This document shows positions 17,552-26,869 of a stretch of DNA of 64,000 nucleotides, one piece after another. This DNA is from UBA1422 sp963676385 (GTDB lineage Bacteria; Bacillota; Clostridia; Peptostreptococcales; Anaerovoracaceae), in assembly GCA_963676385.2 (NCBI GenBank), contig CAXXMM010000014.1, positions 496,001 to 560,000 of the forward strand. The letters run 5' to 3'. The notes under the pieces are model-generated. The model had not been told where the DNA came from. It did no database searches and saw nothing but the letters and a program-made list of their open reading frames with translations. Position 1 is the stretch's first letter. Each line of letters starts with the position of its first letter. The position numbers were made by a program, and so were the translations under genes.

Positions 17552-18112
17552 TTACTTTGATCTACTTAGATATTCTCCTGTTCTCGTATCAATCTGAATA
17601 ATTTCCCCTTCTTCAATAAAGATTGGTACTTGAATAACCGCTCCTGTTTCAACGGTAGCGCCTTTGGTCACGTTGGTCGCCGTATCTCCTTTGACCCCGG
17701 GTTCAGTTTCGATGACTTTCAAGTTGACAAAGTTGGGGGCTTCTACCAAAAAAGGTGCATTTTTATAAAATTTTAGGGTCGCTTCATCGTTTTCCCGAAT
17801 ATATTTCATGGCATCTTCCACCTGTTCTGCTTGAACCGGAATCTGCTCATAGGTTTCTAAATCCATAAAATAATAAAGATCTGCATCAGAATATAAATAT
17901 TGCATGGTTTTGGTTTCAATGTGGGCCTTTGGAAATTTATCATTTGGGTTAAATGCCTCTTCTCGAGTTGCTCCACTTAATATATTCCTGTATTTAGTCC
18001 TGACAAAGGCAGCCCCTTTGCCTGGTTTAACATGTTGAAAATCCAAAACAACATGGGGTTCTCCGTCAATTTCAAAAGTGATTCCTTTTCTGAATTCGCT
18101 GGCGTAAATCAT
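17552..18112 (-). CDS. efp: Translation elongation factor P
   Basis: Relieves ribosome stalling at polyproline runs. The product is 185-186 residues with the KOW-like N-terminal domain and two OB folds. The tip loop HVKPGKGAA places Lys32 where the post-translational modification or bare lysine acts. GATVETGAVIQVPIFIEEGE and the final DTRTGEYLSR are diagnostic. It follows the M24 peptidase gene, the same pairing as pepP-efp in many Firmicutes. Confidence 0.97.
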   Translation of the reverse strand: MIYASEFRKGITFEIDGEPHVVLDFQHVKPGKGAAFVRTKYRNILSGATREEAFNPNDKFPKAHIETKTMQYLYSDADLYYFMDLETYEQIPVQAEQVEDAMKYIRENDEATLKFYKNAPFLVEAPNFVNLKVIETEPGVKGDTATNVTKGATVETGAVIQVPIFIEEGEIIQIDTRTGEYLSRSK

Positions 18113-18127
18113 TTGTTTTCTCCAATT

Positions 18128-18817
18128 CTATATGATAATTAAATTCTTTGGTGATTTTACCGTATTAATTATACCAAATTCGGTAATAATTGCCAAGTCT
18201 TCAATCCTGACACCAAATTTTTCAGGGATATAAATTCCAGGTTCAATGGTCACAGGCATATCCACATCTAAGATAGATTCGCTTTTTGTGTTAAGGTAAG
18301 GTTCTTCATGCACCTGTCTGCCAACCCCATGGCCTGTGCCATGTATAAAATACGCACCGTAACCTGCCACCGAAATCATCTCGCGAACAACTTTATCCAC
18401 CTCAGCGCACTTTACCCCAGCCTTACAAGCCGCCAACCCAGCCAATTGTGATTTCAGAACCAGATCATATATCTCTCTTTGTTCTTGGGATACGTGTCCA
18501 ATTCCAATGGTTCGGGTCATATCGCCACAGTATCCGTCCACCATCGCCCCAAAGTCCATGGTAAGAAAGTCACCGGCTTCAATCTTTTTTTCCTGTGGCT
18601 CTCCATGGGGAAAGGTTGTGTTTATTCCAGAAACACAAATTGTTGGGAAGGCCAATTCTTTTGCCCCCAATTTCTCCAACGTATCATCGATTTCTTTTGC
18701 AATTTGTCGTTCTGTCATTCCCTCATGGATGTATTCCAACATATGGGCAAAGCAAGTGTCTCCCATTGCAGCGGCCTTCATGATTTTTAGAAGTTCTTCC
18801 GGCGTCTTACTTCCCAA
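18128..18817 (-). CDS. M24 family metallopeptidase lacking the creatinase N-terminal domain
   Basis: Catalytic pita-bread domain of an Xaa-Pro aminopeptidase. All five metal ligands can be placed: Asp88, Asp99, His163 in GTGHGVG, Glu192 in IEPGIY and Glu206 in RIEDLA. The usual relative next to efp has about 355 residues; this one has 229 and begins directly at the catalytic domain. It starts at a TTG at 18817 with GAGGTGG six bases upstream, overlapping the ylbF-like gene by 11 bases. The upstream bases code for that gene, so no hidden N-terminal part remains. Substrate could therefore differ from pepP; a methionine aminopeptidase is less likely given the proline-peptidase-like sequence. Confidence 0.86.
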   Translation of the reverse strand: MGSKTPEELLKIMKAAAMGDTCFAHMLEYIHEGMTERQIAKEIDDTLEKLGAKELAFPTICVSGINTTFPHGEPQEKKIEAGDFLTMDFGAMVDGYCGDMTRTIGIGHVSQEQREIYDLVLKSQLAGLAACKAGVKCAEVDKVVREMISVAGYGAYFIHGTGHGVGRQVHEEPYLNTKSESILDVDMPVTIEPGIYIPEKFGVRIEDLAIITEFGIINTVKSPKNLIII

Positions 18818-19139
18818 TTGAGACCACCTCGCTTAGTAGTTGATACACATCCTGCATCATTACTGCAAACCGCATCTCACATTGAAGGTATTCGGCTGCC
18901 AGGGGATCTTTCATCATGATTTGATATAGATTTTGTACCTGCTGCAGCATCTCGGCGGTCACATCTTCTCCCATCATTTGCTTACCCTGGACAGTCAGCT
19001 GTTGTCCTTGGTAGTCATGCAACATGGCTGCCAGCTCCGGTTGAGCTTCCATTCTTTCCTTTGCCGCACTATATTGTTTATACTCCTCAGATTCTTTTAT
19101 GGCAGTCTTTAAGGCATGGGCCTGATCATATACATTCAT
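18807..19139 (-). CDS. YlbF/YmcA family protein
   Basis: Helical 110-residue protein of the family that includes RicA and RicF, which in Bacillus form a complex affecting RNase Y processing. Sequence marks are YDQAHALKTAIKESEEY and LQQVQNLYQIMMKDPLAAEYL. No cysteines of the RicAFT iron-sulfur type are seen. The neighbour upstream encodes RNase J, which agrees with a link to RNA decay, but this is inference. Confidence 0.8.
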   Translation of the reverse strand: MNVYDQAHALKTAIKESEEYKQYSAAKERMEAQPELAAMLHDYQGQQLTVQGKQMMGEDVTAEMLQQVQNLYQIMMKDPLAAEYLQCEMRFAVMMQDVYQLLSEVVSIGK

Positions 19140-19152
19140 TTTTCATCCCTTT

Positions 19153-20838
19153 CTACCGGTCCACTTCCATAAAAATAGGAAGAATCACCGGGTTACGCTT
19201 TGTCTTATTATAAATAAACTTCTTTAAATCGTCTCGAACTGCAGATTTCATTTCTGCCCAATCTTTTCGCTTTTTACCGGCGAATTGGTCAAGGCTCTTG
19301 ATGACAATCTGCCGAGCTTCGGCAATTAAATCCTCATTGTCACGAACATAAATGAAACCTCTTGAGATAATGTCCGGTCCGGAAATCATGGTTCGCGTCC
19401 TCTTATCCATAGTGGCAACCACAATAATTAATCCCGATTCAGAAAGGAGTTTTCGATCGTTCAGTACGACGCTGCCCACATCTCCAACCCCTAATCCATC
19501 CACCATTACTGCATCGGCAGGGACGGTCTCCTTGGAAATAAACATTTGTTTGCCATTGGTTTGGAGAATATGTCCGTTATTTAGGATAAAAATATCTTGC
19601 TTTCGCATTCCTTGTGTCTCTGCCAAGTTGGCGTGAGCCATCAGATGCCGGTATTCACCATGCACAGGCATAAAGAATTTTGGTTTAATCAGTGCTTGCA
19701 TTAATTTCAGTTCTTCTTGGCAAGCATGACCTGACACATGGGTCTCGGCAATATCTGAATAGATTACTTCGGCGCCCAGTTCAAAGAATTTGTTCACAAT
19801 ATTGGACACCGTTTTTTCGTTCCCAGGTATGGGACTAGAAGATAATATAACCATATCTCCTTTTCTTAATTGAATTCCTCGATGATCAGAATTGGCAATT
19901 CTGCTAAGGGCAGCCATGGGTTCCCCTTGACTACCGGTTGTGATAATGACAACCTCCTTATCCGGCAAATTACGAGTGTTTTTTAAATCCACCAAAGACC
20001 CCGCCGGAATTTTTAAATAACCCATCTGCTGTGCCAACTCGGCAACTTTCTCCATGCTTCTTCCTGAAAAAGTAACTTTTCGGCCAAACTGCACGGCCAC
20101 ATCCACAATCCTTTGAATACGATTCACGTTGGATGAAAAAGTTGAAATAATAATTCTGGTTTGTGATCTTCTGAAAATGGCCTCCAACGCTTGTCCCACC
20201 GTTCTCTCAGATGGAGTATATCCGGCTCTGGTTGCATTGGTGCTATCCGCCATCATCAATAAAACACCCTTGGAACCGATTTCTGCCAGCTTGGCAAAAT
20301 CCATAGGCGCGCCATCTATGGGTGTATAGTCCACTTTAAAGTCTCCCGTATGGAAGACACGGCCCACTGGGGTCTCAATGGACAGACATACTGCATCCAC
20401 AATGGAATGGGTAGTACGTATGGTTTCCACCTTAAATCGTCCTAACCTGAGTTTGTCCCCTGCTGTAAAAGTATGCTTTCGCGCCTTAATGTTATGTTCC
20501 ACCAGTTTGCTTTCGATTAAGCCCATAGGCAATCTGGTTGCATAAATAGGTACATTAAGCACCTTCAATAAATACGGAATGGCACCAATGTGGTCTTCGT
20601 GACCATGAGTAATGACAACGCCTCGTACTTTTCGTTTATTTTTAATTAGGTAAGAAAAGTCTGGAATGACAATGTCAACTCCATACATTTCATCATCGGG
20701 GAAAGACAGGCCACAATCGATTACCAGAATGTCATCCTGATATTCTAATATAGTCATGTTTTTGCCGATTTCATTCATCCCGCCAATGGGGATGATTTTT
20801 AAGGTTCCGGTTTCCCGTTCCTGTGTTTTTTCGTTCAT
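19153..20838 (-). CDS. rnj: Ribonuclease J
   Basis: Metallo-beta-lactamase/beta-CASP nuclease with 5' exonuclease and endonuclease activity in mRNA turnover and rRNA maturation. The zinc motif HGHEDHIGA gives His78, His80, Asp82 and His83. FHTGDFKVD is near 165-172, and the beta-CASP region has STFSSNVNRIQ and HVSGHA near 365. Length 561 is standard. Only one RNase J gene lies in the window. It is 13 bases after leuS. Confidence 0.96.
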   Translation of the reverse strand: MNEKTQERETGTLKIIPIGGMNEIGKNMTILEYQDDILVIDCGLSFPDDEMYGVDIVIPDFSYLIKNKRKVRGVVITHGHEDHIGAIPYLLKVLNVPIYATRLPMGLIESKLVEHNIKARKHTFTAGDKLRLGRFKVETIRTTHSIVDAVCLSIETPVGRVFHTGDFKVDYTPIDGAPMDFAKLAEIGSKGVLLMMADSTNATRAGYTPSERTVGQALEAIFRRSQTRIIISTFSSNVNRIQRIVDVAVQFGRKVTFSGRSMEKVAELAQQMGYLKIPAGSLVDLKNTRNLPDKEVVIITTGSQGEPMAALSRIANSDHRGIQLRKGDMVILSSSPIPGNEKTVSNIVNKFFELGAEVIYSDIAETHVSGHACQEELKLMQALIKPKFFMPVHGEYRHLMAHANLAETQGMRKQDIFILNNGHILQTNGKQMFISKETVPADAVMVDGLGVGDVGSVVLNDRKLLSESGLIIVVATMDKRTRTMISGPDIISRGFIYVRDNEDLIAEARQIVIKSLDQFAGKKRKDWAEMKSAVRDDLKKFIYNKTKRNPVILPIFMEVDR

Positions 20839-20851
20839 ATTGAATCCTATT

Positions 20852-23326
20852 CTATGGTTTTACCACAATGTTAACTAATTTGCCCGGTACTGCAATCACT
20901 TTGACCAATTGGAGTCCGGCAATATGCTGTTTTATTTTTTCATTTTCAAGGGCACGCATTTCTAATTCTTTAGAAGTCAATGCTGTTGGTACTTGAATTT
21001 TATCTTTAATTTTTCCGTTGATTTGAACAACAATCTCCACACTATCTTTCACCAAGGCTGCCGGGTCAAATGACGGCCATGGCATTTTGTGAATCGAGTC
21101 TTTCATTCCCAGTTGCTGCCACATTTCTTCGCAAAGATGAGGCGTAAAGGGCGCCATGACCAAAAGAAGTTTTTGAATCGCGTCACGGAATTGATTTTCG
21201 TTTATGGCAGGGCCTTCCTTGTACTTATACATCTCGTTGACCAATTCCATAATTGAACTAATTGCCGTATTAAAATTAAACCGTTCCCTGATGTCCTCAG
21301 TTACTTTCTTAATGGTGCTATTCATTTCAAAAGCCAGTTCTTTGTCTGCATCTCCTGAAATTACAAAATCAGTGGTTCCGTTTCCAAATTTTTCCTGGAA
21401 CTCTCGAACCATTCGATAAACACGATTAATGAATCGGTAGCTTCCTTCCACACCGGCATCTGACCAATCCAACTCTCGCTCAGGCGGTGCTGCAAAGAGA
21501 ATAAACAGTCGCGCTGTATCTGCCCCAAACTTTTCTATAATCTCCGCAGGACTCACGACGTTTCCAATGGATTTTGACATTTTCTTGCCGTCTTTAATGA
21601 CCATTCCCTGAGTCAGCAAATTGGTAAAAGGTTCTTCCGTGCTAACCAGACCACAATCATACAAAGCCATCTGGAAAAATCTGGAATACATGAGATGCAA
21701 AATCGCGTGCTCTACCCCACCAATATATTGATCTACACTCATCCAATATTTCACCTTATTAAAATTAAAGGCTTCTTGGGAATTCTTGGCATCGCAATAT
21801 CGAAGGAAATACCAAGAGGAATCCAAAAAAGTATCCATGGTATCAATTTCCCGGGTAGCTGCCTTGCCGCACTTGGGACAAGTCGTCTGCATAAAATGTT
21901 TGCTGGTGGATAACGGAGATTCCCCCTTTCCTGTAAATTCAACATCTGTAGGAAGCAGCACCGGCAAATTCTCTAATTTTTCCGGCACCCATCCACAGTC
22001 TTCACAAAAAATCATGGGTATCGGCGTTCCCCAATATCTTTGCCTGGAAATAAGCCAATCTCGCAGCCTGTAGTTAATGTCTTTTTTCCCGATGCCCCGT
22101 TTTTCTAAATCTTCAATGATACCTTTGATGGCATCTTTATTGTTCATTCCGTCAAAGGGTCCTGAGTTAATCATGGTGCCTTCCGCTACCAGCGCCTCTG
22201 TTAACGCTGCTGCATCCACCGATTGATCTCCGGTTTTTACCACCGGAATAATATTCAGATGAAACTTCTTGGCAAACTCAAAGTCTCTTTGATCGTGGGC
22301 AGGAACAGCCATAATGGCCCCGGTTCCATATCCCATGAGTACATAATCTGAAATATAAACAGGTACCTTCTGTCCATTCACGGGATTGATGCAGTATCGA
22401 CCAATGAATACTCCGGTTTTTTCCCCCGCTGCAGAAGTACGCTCAATGTCGCTTAAACGTTGGACTTGCTCCACATATTTGTTTACTTCCCCTTCATACT
22501 GGGTGCCTTGGACCAATTCCTTCACGTAGGGATGTTCCGGAGCCAATACCATATATGTAACACCATACAAAGTATCCGGTCTTGTGGTAAAGATATCAAG
22601 AGATTTATCGAATCCATCAATTTCGAAAGTGACTTCCGCACCTTCACTTCTCCCAATCCAATTTTTTTGCATAATTTTTACTTTATTTGGCCATCCGGGT
22701 AGCTGATCCAAATTATTTAACAATCGGTCGGCATAATCTGTAATCTTAAAATACCATTGGGACAGTTCTTTTTTCCCAACTTCCGTGCCGCAACGTTCAC
22801 AGCCCCCATCCACCACTTGTTCATTGGCCAACACGGTCTTACAGCTGGGACACCAATTGACAGGGTTCTCTTTTTTGTAAGCCAAACCCTTGTTATAAAA
22901 TTGAATGAAAATCCACTGCATCCACTTGTAGTAATCCGGATCGCAGGTGGCAACTTCCCGATCCCAATCATAAGAAAGCCCTAATTCCTGCAATTGTCGA
23001 CGCATTTCAGCAATGTTATTCCATGTCCAGATGCTAGGTTCCACGCCATTTTTAATGGCTGCATTTTCAGCTGGCAACCCAAAGGAATCCCATCCCATGG
23101 GATGAAGTACATTATAGCCATTCATGGTTTTGAATCGAGCCACCACGTCTCCGATGGAATAATTCCTTACATGACCCATGTGAAGTTTGCCTGACGGATA
23201 TGGAAACATTTCCAGCACATAATACTTTTCTTTGGTAATGTCCTCAACAGTCGCAAAGGCCTTTGTTTCAGCCCAGTGTTTCTGCCACTTTGTTTCGATT
23301 TCCTTAAAGTCGTATCTTTCTTTCAT
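20852..23326 (-). CDS. leuS: Leucine--tRNA ligase
   Basis: Class Ia synthetase that charges tRNA-Leu. The HIGH motif is HMGH at 49-52 and the KMSKS loop is KKMSKSIGN near 583-590. The editing domain contains TTRPDTLYG near 250 and GTGAIMAVPAHD near 330. At 824 residues it is full length. It overlaps rsfS by four bases. No T-box is present because the upstream region is coding. Confidence 0.98.
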   Translation of the reverse strand: MKERYDFKEIETKWQKHWAETKAFATVEDITKEKYYVLEMFPYPSGKLHMGHVRNYSIGDVVARFKTMNGYNVLHPMGWDSFGLPAENAAIKNGVEPSIWTWNNIAEMRRQLQELGLSYDWDREVATCDPDYYKWMQWIFIQFYNKGLAYKKENPVNWCPSCKTVLANEQVVDGGCERCGTEVGKKELSQWYFKITDYADRLLNNLDQLPGWPNKVKIMQKNWIGRSEGAEVTFEIDGFDKSLDIFTTRPDTLYGVTYMVLAPEHPYVKELVQGTQYEGEVNKYVEQVQRLSDIERTSAAGEKTGVFIGRYCINPVNGQKVPVYISDYVLMGYGTGAIMAVPAHDQRDFEFAKKFHLNIIPVVKTGDQSVDAAALTEALVAEGTMINSGPFDGMNNKDAIKGIIEDLEKRGIGKKDINYRLRDWLISRQRYWGTPIPMIFCEDCGWVPEKLENLPVLLPTDVEFTGKGESPLSTSKHFMQTTCPKCGKAATREIDTMDTFLDSSWYFLRYCDAKNSQEAFNFNKVKYWMSVDQYIGGVEHAILHLMYSRFFQMALYDCGLVSTEEPFTNLLTQGMVIKDGKKMSKSIGNVVSPAEIIEKFGADTARLFILFAAPPERELDWSDAGVEGSYRFINRVYRMVREFQEKFGNGTTDFVISGDADKELAFEMNSTIKKVTEDIRERFNFNTAISSIMELVNEMYKYKEGPAINENQFRDAIQKLLLVMAPFTPHLCEEMWQQLGMKDSIHKMPWPSFDPAALVKDSVEIVVQINGKIKDKIQVPTALTSKELEMRALENEKIKQHIAGLQLVKVIAVPGKLVNIVVKP

Positions 23327-23661
23327 TCTTTGATTACCTCACAATCCGCCCATACTTTTTCTATGTTATATCTGCTCCTCATTTCTTCAGTGAGGACGTT
23401 TACAATGACATCACCGTAATCCATCAGAATCCATCCGGACTCTTTCTTTCCCTCAATATTTTTTGCTATAAATCCTTCCTTGGCATATGCATCTTGCACC
23501 TCATCTGCCAATGCGCCGATTTGTCGTTCAGATTTTCCCGAGGCTAAGACAAAGTAATCCGCAAAAGATGCTTTCTCCTCAATATGAAGAATCATCAAAT
23601 CTTCTGCCTTTTTATTTTCCATTGTCTCTGTTGCCAAAACAGCAAGTTCTCTGCTATTCAT
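23323..23661 (-). CDS. rsfS: Ribosomal silencing factor RsfS
   Basis: Binds L14 of the large subunit and prevents joining when nutrients are short. The 112-residue product begins NSRELAVLATETMENKKAED and includes DYFVLASGKSERQ and GWILMDYGDVIVNV, both family hallmarks. The ATG at 23661 is taken because AGAAGGAG lies upstream; an earlier in-frame start would run far back into yqeK. It overlaps yqeK by eight bases. Confidence 0.95.
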   Translation of the reverse strand: MNSRELAVLATETMENKKAEDLMILHIEEKASFADYFVLASGKSERQIGALADEVQDAYAKEGFIAKNIEGKKESGWILMDYGDVIVNVLTEEMRSRYNIEKVWADCEVIKE

Positions 23662-24217
23662 GTATATTCTCCTTCTTTTGAAACCAATCCCGTGCATGTA
23701 CTGTGTCAGGATCCAGATATTCACCTTTTTCATTAATGTGTTGTATGGTTCTCTCAAGGCACATCAGACATGCTTGATCCAAATTATGATGTGCCACCCT
23801 TCGAATATCCTCCACTCCAGGATATTGTCTTCCCGGTTCAATGGCATCTGCCAGAAAAATGACTTTTTCTAATGCAGACATTCCATCCCGTCCCGTTGTA
23901 TGGTAAGCCACAGCATTCAAAAGATCTTCATCGGCAATGCCAAATTCCCTTTGAAGTTTACCGGCAGCCACCTTTCCATGGGCAAGGTTAGGGTTGTCAA
24001 TATATTTTTCAGGCAAAGCCAATTGTGTGACATATTGATTCATGGCATCTTTTTTGATGCCGCGAAACATATCGTGGAGCAAAGCGGCCGCTCTGGCTTT
24101 TTCAACGTCAACTCCATACACGGTCGCTAGCAACGCTGCAGTTTGAATCACCCCGTCGGTGTGTTCTTTTCTTTTTATTGGATATTTACGGCTAATCTCT
24201 TCGTAGATAAAGTCCAT
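23654..24217 (-). CDS. yqeK: HD-domain hydrolase YqeK (Ap4A hydrolase, symmetrical type)
   Basis: Probably cleaves diadenosine tetraphosphate to two ADP. The HD motif shows His19 in KEHTDGV and His48-Asp49 in ALLHDMFRG. A later HTTGRDGMSALEKVIFLAD block completes the metal site. At 187 residues it matches. It overlaps nadD by 26 bases. nadD-yqeK-rsfS is the conserved order in Firmicutes. Confidence 0.93.
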   Translation of the reverse strand: MDFIYEEISRKYPIKRKEHTDGVIQTAALLATVYGVDVEKARAAALLHDMFRGIKKDAMNQYVTQLALPEKYIDNPNLAHGKVAAGKLQREFGIADEDLLNAVAYHTTGRDGMSALEKVIFLADAIEPGRQYPGVEDIRRVAHHNLDQACLMCLERTIQHINEKGEYLDPDTVHARDWFQKKENIHE

Positions 24218-24803
24218 GTTCGGTTATATACCTTTCCACCGCAGCTGGCACTAGCGATGTAATTGACTCACCCAGTGCCACTTTCTTTCGGATATTTGTA
24301 GCGGAAATATCCAATCTTAGATTGTTAATCAACAGGATCTCAGTGCTATACTTCTCTCTAATGATTGAAATTTGTTTCAACAGTTCCTGTTCTCGATATC
24401 CTGGCCGATTCCCAATAATAAAACGGTTATCTGCCAACAGTTCATCAGCATTCTTCCAAATGTTGATTTTCAAGAAAGTGTCGGCACCAGTAATAAAATA
24501 ATACTTGTCATCCGGATGGCCTTCACGTAAGGAGCGAAGGGTCAAATACGTGTATGAAATCCCTTTATTTTCAATTTCCCATGGGGAAATCTGCAATTTA
24601 GGATTATCTCCCAGGGCATCCTCCAACATGGCCAACCGATCAACATCAGACGAAAGATTTGTGTCTAACTTAAAAGGTTGCCGATATGCAGGCATGAAAA
24701 TCACAGAATCCAATCCGCATTGTGAGATGGCATCTTTGGCCAAAGAAATATGGCCAAGATGCACTGGGTCAAAGGACCCGCCCAAAATCCCAATTCGCTT
24801 CAT
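24192..24803 (-). CDS. nadD: Nicotinate-nucleotide adenylyltransferase
   Basis: Forms deamido-NAD from nicotinate mononucleotide and ATP. The nucleotidyltransferase motif GGSFDPVHLGH lies at 8-18 and the ISATNIRK motif near 170-177. The substrate loop YFITGADTFLKINIWK is near 100-115. Length 203. One base separates its start from the preceding zinc-ribbon gene. Confidence 0.95.
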   Translation of the reverse strand: MKRIGILGGSFDPVHLGHISLAKDAISQCGLDSVIFMPAYRQPFKLDTNLSSDVDRLAMLEDALGDNPKLQISPWEIENKGISYTYLTLRSLREGHPDDKYYFITGADTFLKINIWKNADELLADNRFIIGNRPGYREQELLKQISIIREKYSTEILLINNLRLDISATNIRKKVALGESITSLVPAAVERYITEHGLYLRRD

Positions 24804-24804
24804 T

Positions 24805-25068
24805 TTATTTCTTCCATCTTTTTAGGGAAGGGAAAAAGCCTTCTACCAGCTTTTGCGCATCTTCCGGTTTCAAAAATTCATTGTATGAAATATTCAAATC
24901 AATGCATAGGTTCATCATCTGTTCCATAGTGCAATCGTCTTTAAACGCCCCATTCTCGTAGCAAAACTTACAGTAATCCTGACTTAAACTTCCATTTTTT
25001 TCTGTACCGTATAAATCCTTCGTAGGTCCCATGGGCATGCCGCAAGACTGACATACTTTTTCAATCAT
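24805..25068 (-). CDS. Putative zinc-ribbon protein, 87 residues
   Basis: Role unknown. Four cysteines at 6, 9, 33 and 36 (CQSCGMPM and DYCKFCYENG) form a zinc ribbon typical of the small putative zinc-ribbon family (Pfam zf_ribbon_2-like). The C-terminal half has helices with TMEQMMNLCIDLN and PEDAQKLVEGFFPSLK. An AAGGAGAA site precedes the ATG. It sits between aspS and nadD on the same strand, with no sign of transfer. Confidence 0.82.
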   Translation of the reverse strand: MIEKVCQSCGMPMGPTKDLYGTEKNGSLSQDYCKFCYENGAFKDDCTMEQMMNLCIDLNISYNEFLKPEDAQKLVEGFFPSLKRWKK

Positions 25069-25096
25069 TGGAATTCTCCTTGTACTATTTTTATCA

Positions 25097-26860
25097 CTAT
25101 TTCAGTTGTATTCCCAATTCATCCAGTTGGTCATTGGAAGTGGCTGATGGTGCCCCGCTAACCAGACAAACGGCAGCCTGGTTTTTAGGAAATGCCATTA
25201 CCTCCCGGATGCTGTTTTCACCTGCCAATAGCATGGTGAGTCGATCCAATCCATAGGCGATTCCCCCATGAGGTGGTGCCCCATATTTAAAGGCTTCAAC
25301 TAAAAATCCAAACTTATCTTTCACTTCTTGATCCGAAATCCCAAGAACTTTAAACATGCGCTCCTGCAAGTTTCTGTCGTGAATTCGAATGCTTCCGCCA
25401 CCCAACTCCACACCGTTGAGTACAATATCATAGGCTTGCGCCTTCACGTTGCCGGGATCACTTTCTAATATTTCCAAATCCTCTATCCTAGGTGAGGTAA
25501 ACGGATGGTGCTTGGCATAGTAACGCTTTTCCTCATCATCATACTCGTAAAGGGGGAAATCAACAACCCAAAGCAAATTATATTGCTTATCGTTCAATAG
25601 TCCCATCTCTCCTGCAACGTGTCGCCTCAAAAACCCTAAGCTGTCAAAGACAACTTGAGATTTGCCGGATACAATCAGAATAAGGTCTCCCGGCTTGGCT
25701 CCAAATGCATCGCACAACATCTGCAGTTGTTCTTGGGTAAAGAACTTATTTATGGATGAAGCAATCTGTTCTTTGTCCGGTTTAATCCAAACAAGTCCGG
25801 TTGCGCCATAACTGCGAATCATTTCGGTCAGTTTATCAATGGCTTTGCGGGTGTATTTTTCGCCGCCCTGATTGATGCAAATGCCTCGCACATCTCCACC
25901 TTGGCCCAAGGCATCCTGAAACACCTTAAATTCCGAAGTTCTAACCAAATCATTCAGCTTTTTTAATTCATACCCAAATCGGGTATCCGGTTTATCGCTG
26001 CCAAAACGTTCCATGGCTTCGTCATAGGGCATTCGACGGATAGGTGTAGGAATATCAATCCCCATCACCTCTTTAAAGACTTTTTTTAAAAAACCCTCTT
26101 GAACGCCTAGAATATCATCCACATCCACAAATGACATTTCAAGGTCTATCTGGGTAAATTCCGGCTGACGGTCTGCCCTCAGATCTTCATCTCTAAAGCA
26201 CTTGGCAATTTGAAAATAACGATCCGTTCCTGCAACCATCAATAGTTGCTTATACATTTGTGGGGACTGAGGCAATGCATAAAATGCACCATGATTAACT
26301 CTGCTAGGTACCAAATAGTCCCTTGCCCCTTCCGGTGTAGGTTTAATAAGAATCGGCGTTTCAATTTCTGTGAATCCCTGATTGCTAAAGTACGCTCGAG
26401 CCACCATACAAATATCATGTCTGAATTTTAGATTATTTTGCATCTTTTGTTTTCTCAAATCCAAATATCGATATTTCAACCGAAGATTTTCATCCACGTT
26501 GTCATCGTCTTTTATATAAATCGGTGGTGTCTCCGCCTCTGAATAAATGATTAAATCATCAGCAAAGATTTCAATGTCTCCTGTGGGCAGTTGGGTATTT
26601 TTAGCTGTTCTTTCCTTCACAATACCCTTGACACCAACGACATATTCGCTTCGAAGGCTATCGGCACGCTGAAATATTTTCTCGGGGATTTTGTCATCAA
26701 AAACAATTTGCACAATACCGGTTTTATCCCGCAAATCACAAAAGATCAATCCGCCAAGAGTCCTTCGTTTTTGGATCCAACCGTTTAAAACAACATGCTC
26801 CCTCAGATGATTCATGTTCAAGGTCCCACACATATGGGTCCGTTTGTATACATTTGACAT
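25097..26860 (-). CDS. aspS: Aspartate--tRNA ligase
   Basis: Class IIb enzyme charging tRNA-Asp. The N-terminal OB anticodon domain (HVVLNGWIQKRRTLGG) is followed by motif 2 (FRDEDLRADRQPEFTQID near 215-232), the bacterial GAD insertion, and motif 3 GIAYGLDRLTML near 530. Length 587 is that of bacterial-type AspRS. It directly follows hisS with a 9-base gap, the usual hisS-aspS pair. No T-box is visible. Whether it also charges tRNA-Asn cannot be judged; gatCAB and asnS are not in the window. Confidence 0.97.
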   Translation of the reverse strand: MSNVYKRTHMCGTLNMNHLREHVVLNGWIQKRRTLGGLIFCDLRDKTGIVQIVFDDKIPEKIFQRADSLRSEYVVGVKGIVKERTAKNTQLPTGDIEIFADDLIIYSEAETPPIYIKDDDNVDENLRLKYRYLDLRKQKMQNNLKFRHDICMVARAYFSNQGFTEIETPILIKPTPEGARDYLVPSRVNHGAFYALPQSPQMYKQLLMVAGTDRYFQIAKCFRDEDLRADRQPEFTQIDLEMSFVDVDDILGVQEGFLKKVFKEVMGIDIPTPIRRMPYDEAMERFGSDKPDTRFGYELKKLNDLVRTSEFKVFQDALGQGGDVRGICINQGGEKYTRKAIDKLTEMIRSYGATGLVWIKPDKEQIASSINKFFTQEQLQMLCDAFGAKPGDLILIVSGKSQVVFDSLGFLRRHVAGEMGLLNDKQYNLLWVVDFPLYEYDDEEKRYYAKHHPFTSPRIEDLEILESDPGNVKAQAYDIVLNGVELGGGSIRIHDRNLQERMFKVLGISDQEVKDKFGFLVEAFKYGAPPHGGIAYGLDRLTMLLAGENSIREVMAFPKNQAAVCLVSGAPSATSNDQLDELGIQLK

Positions 26861-26869
26861 TCTTTTCTC

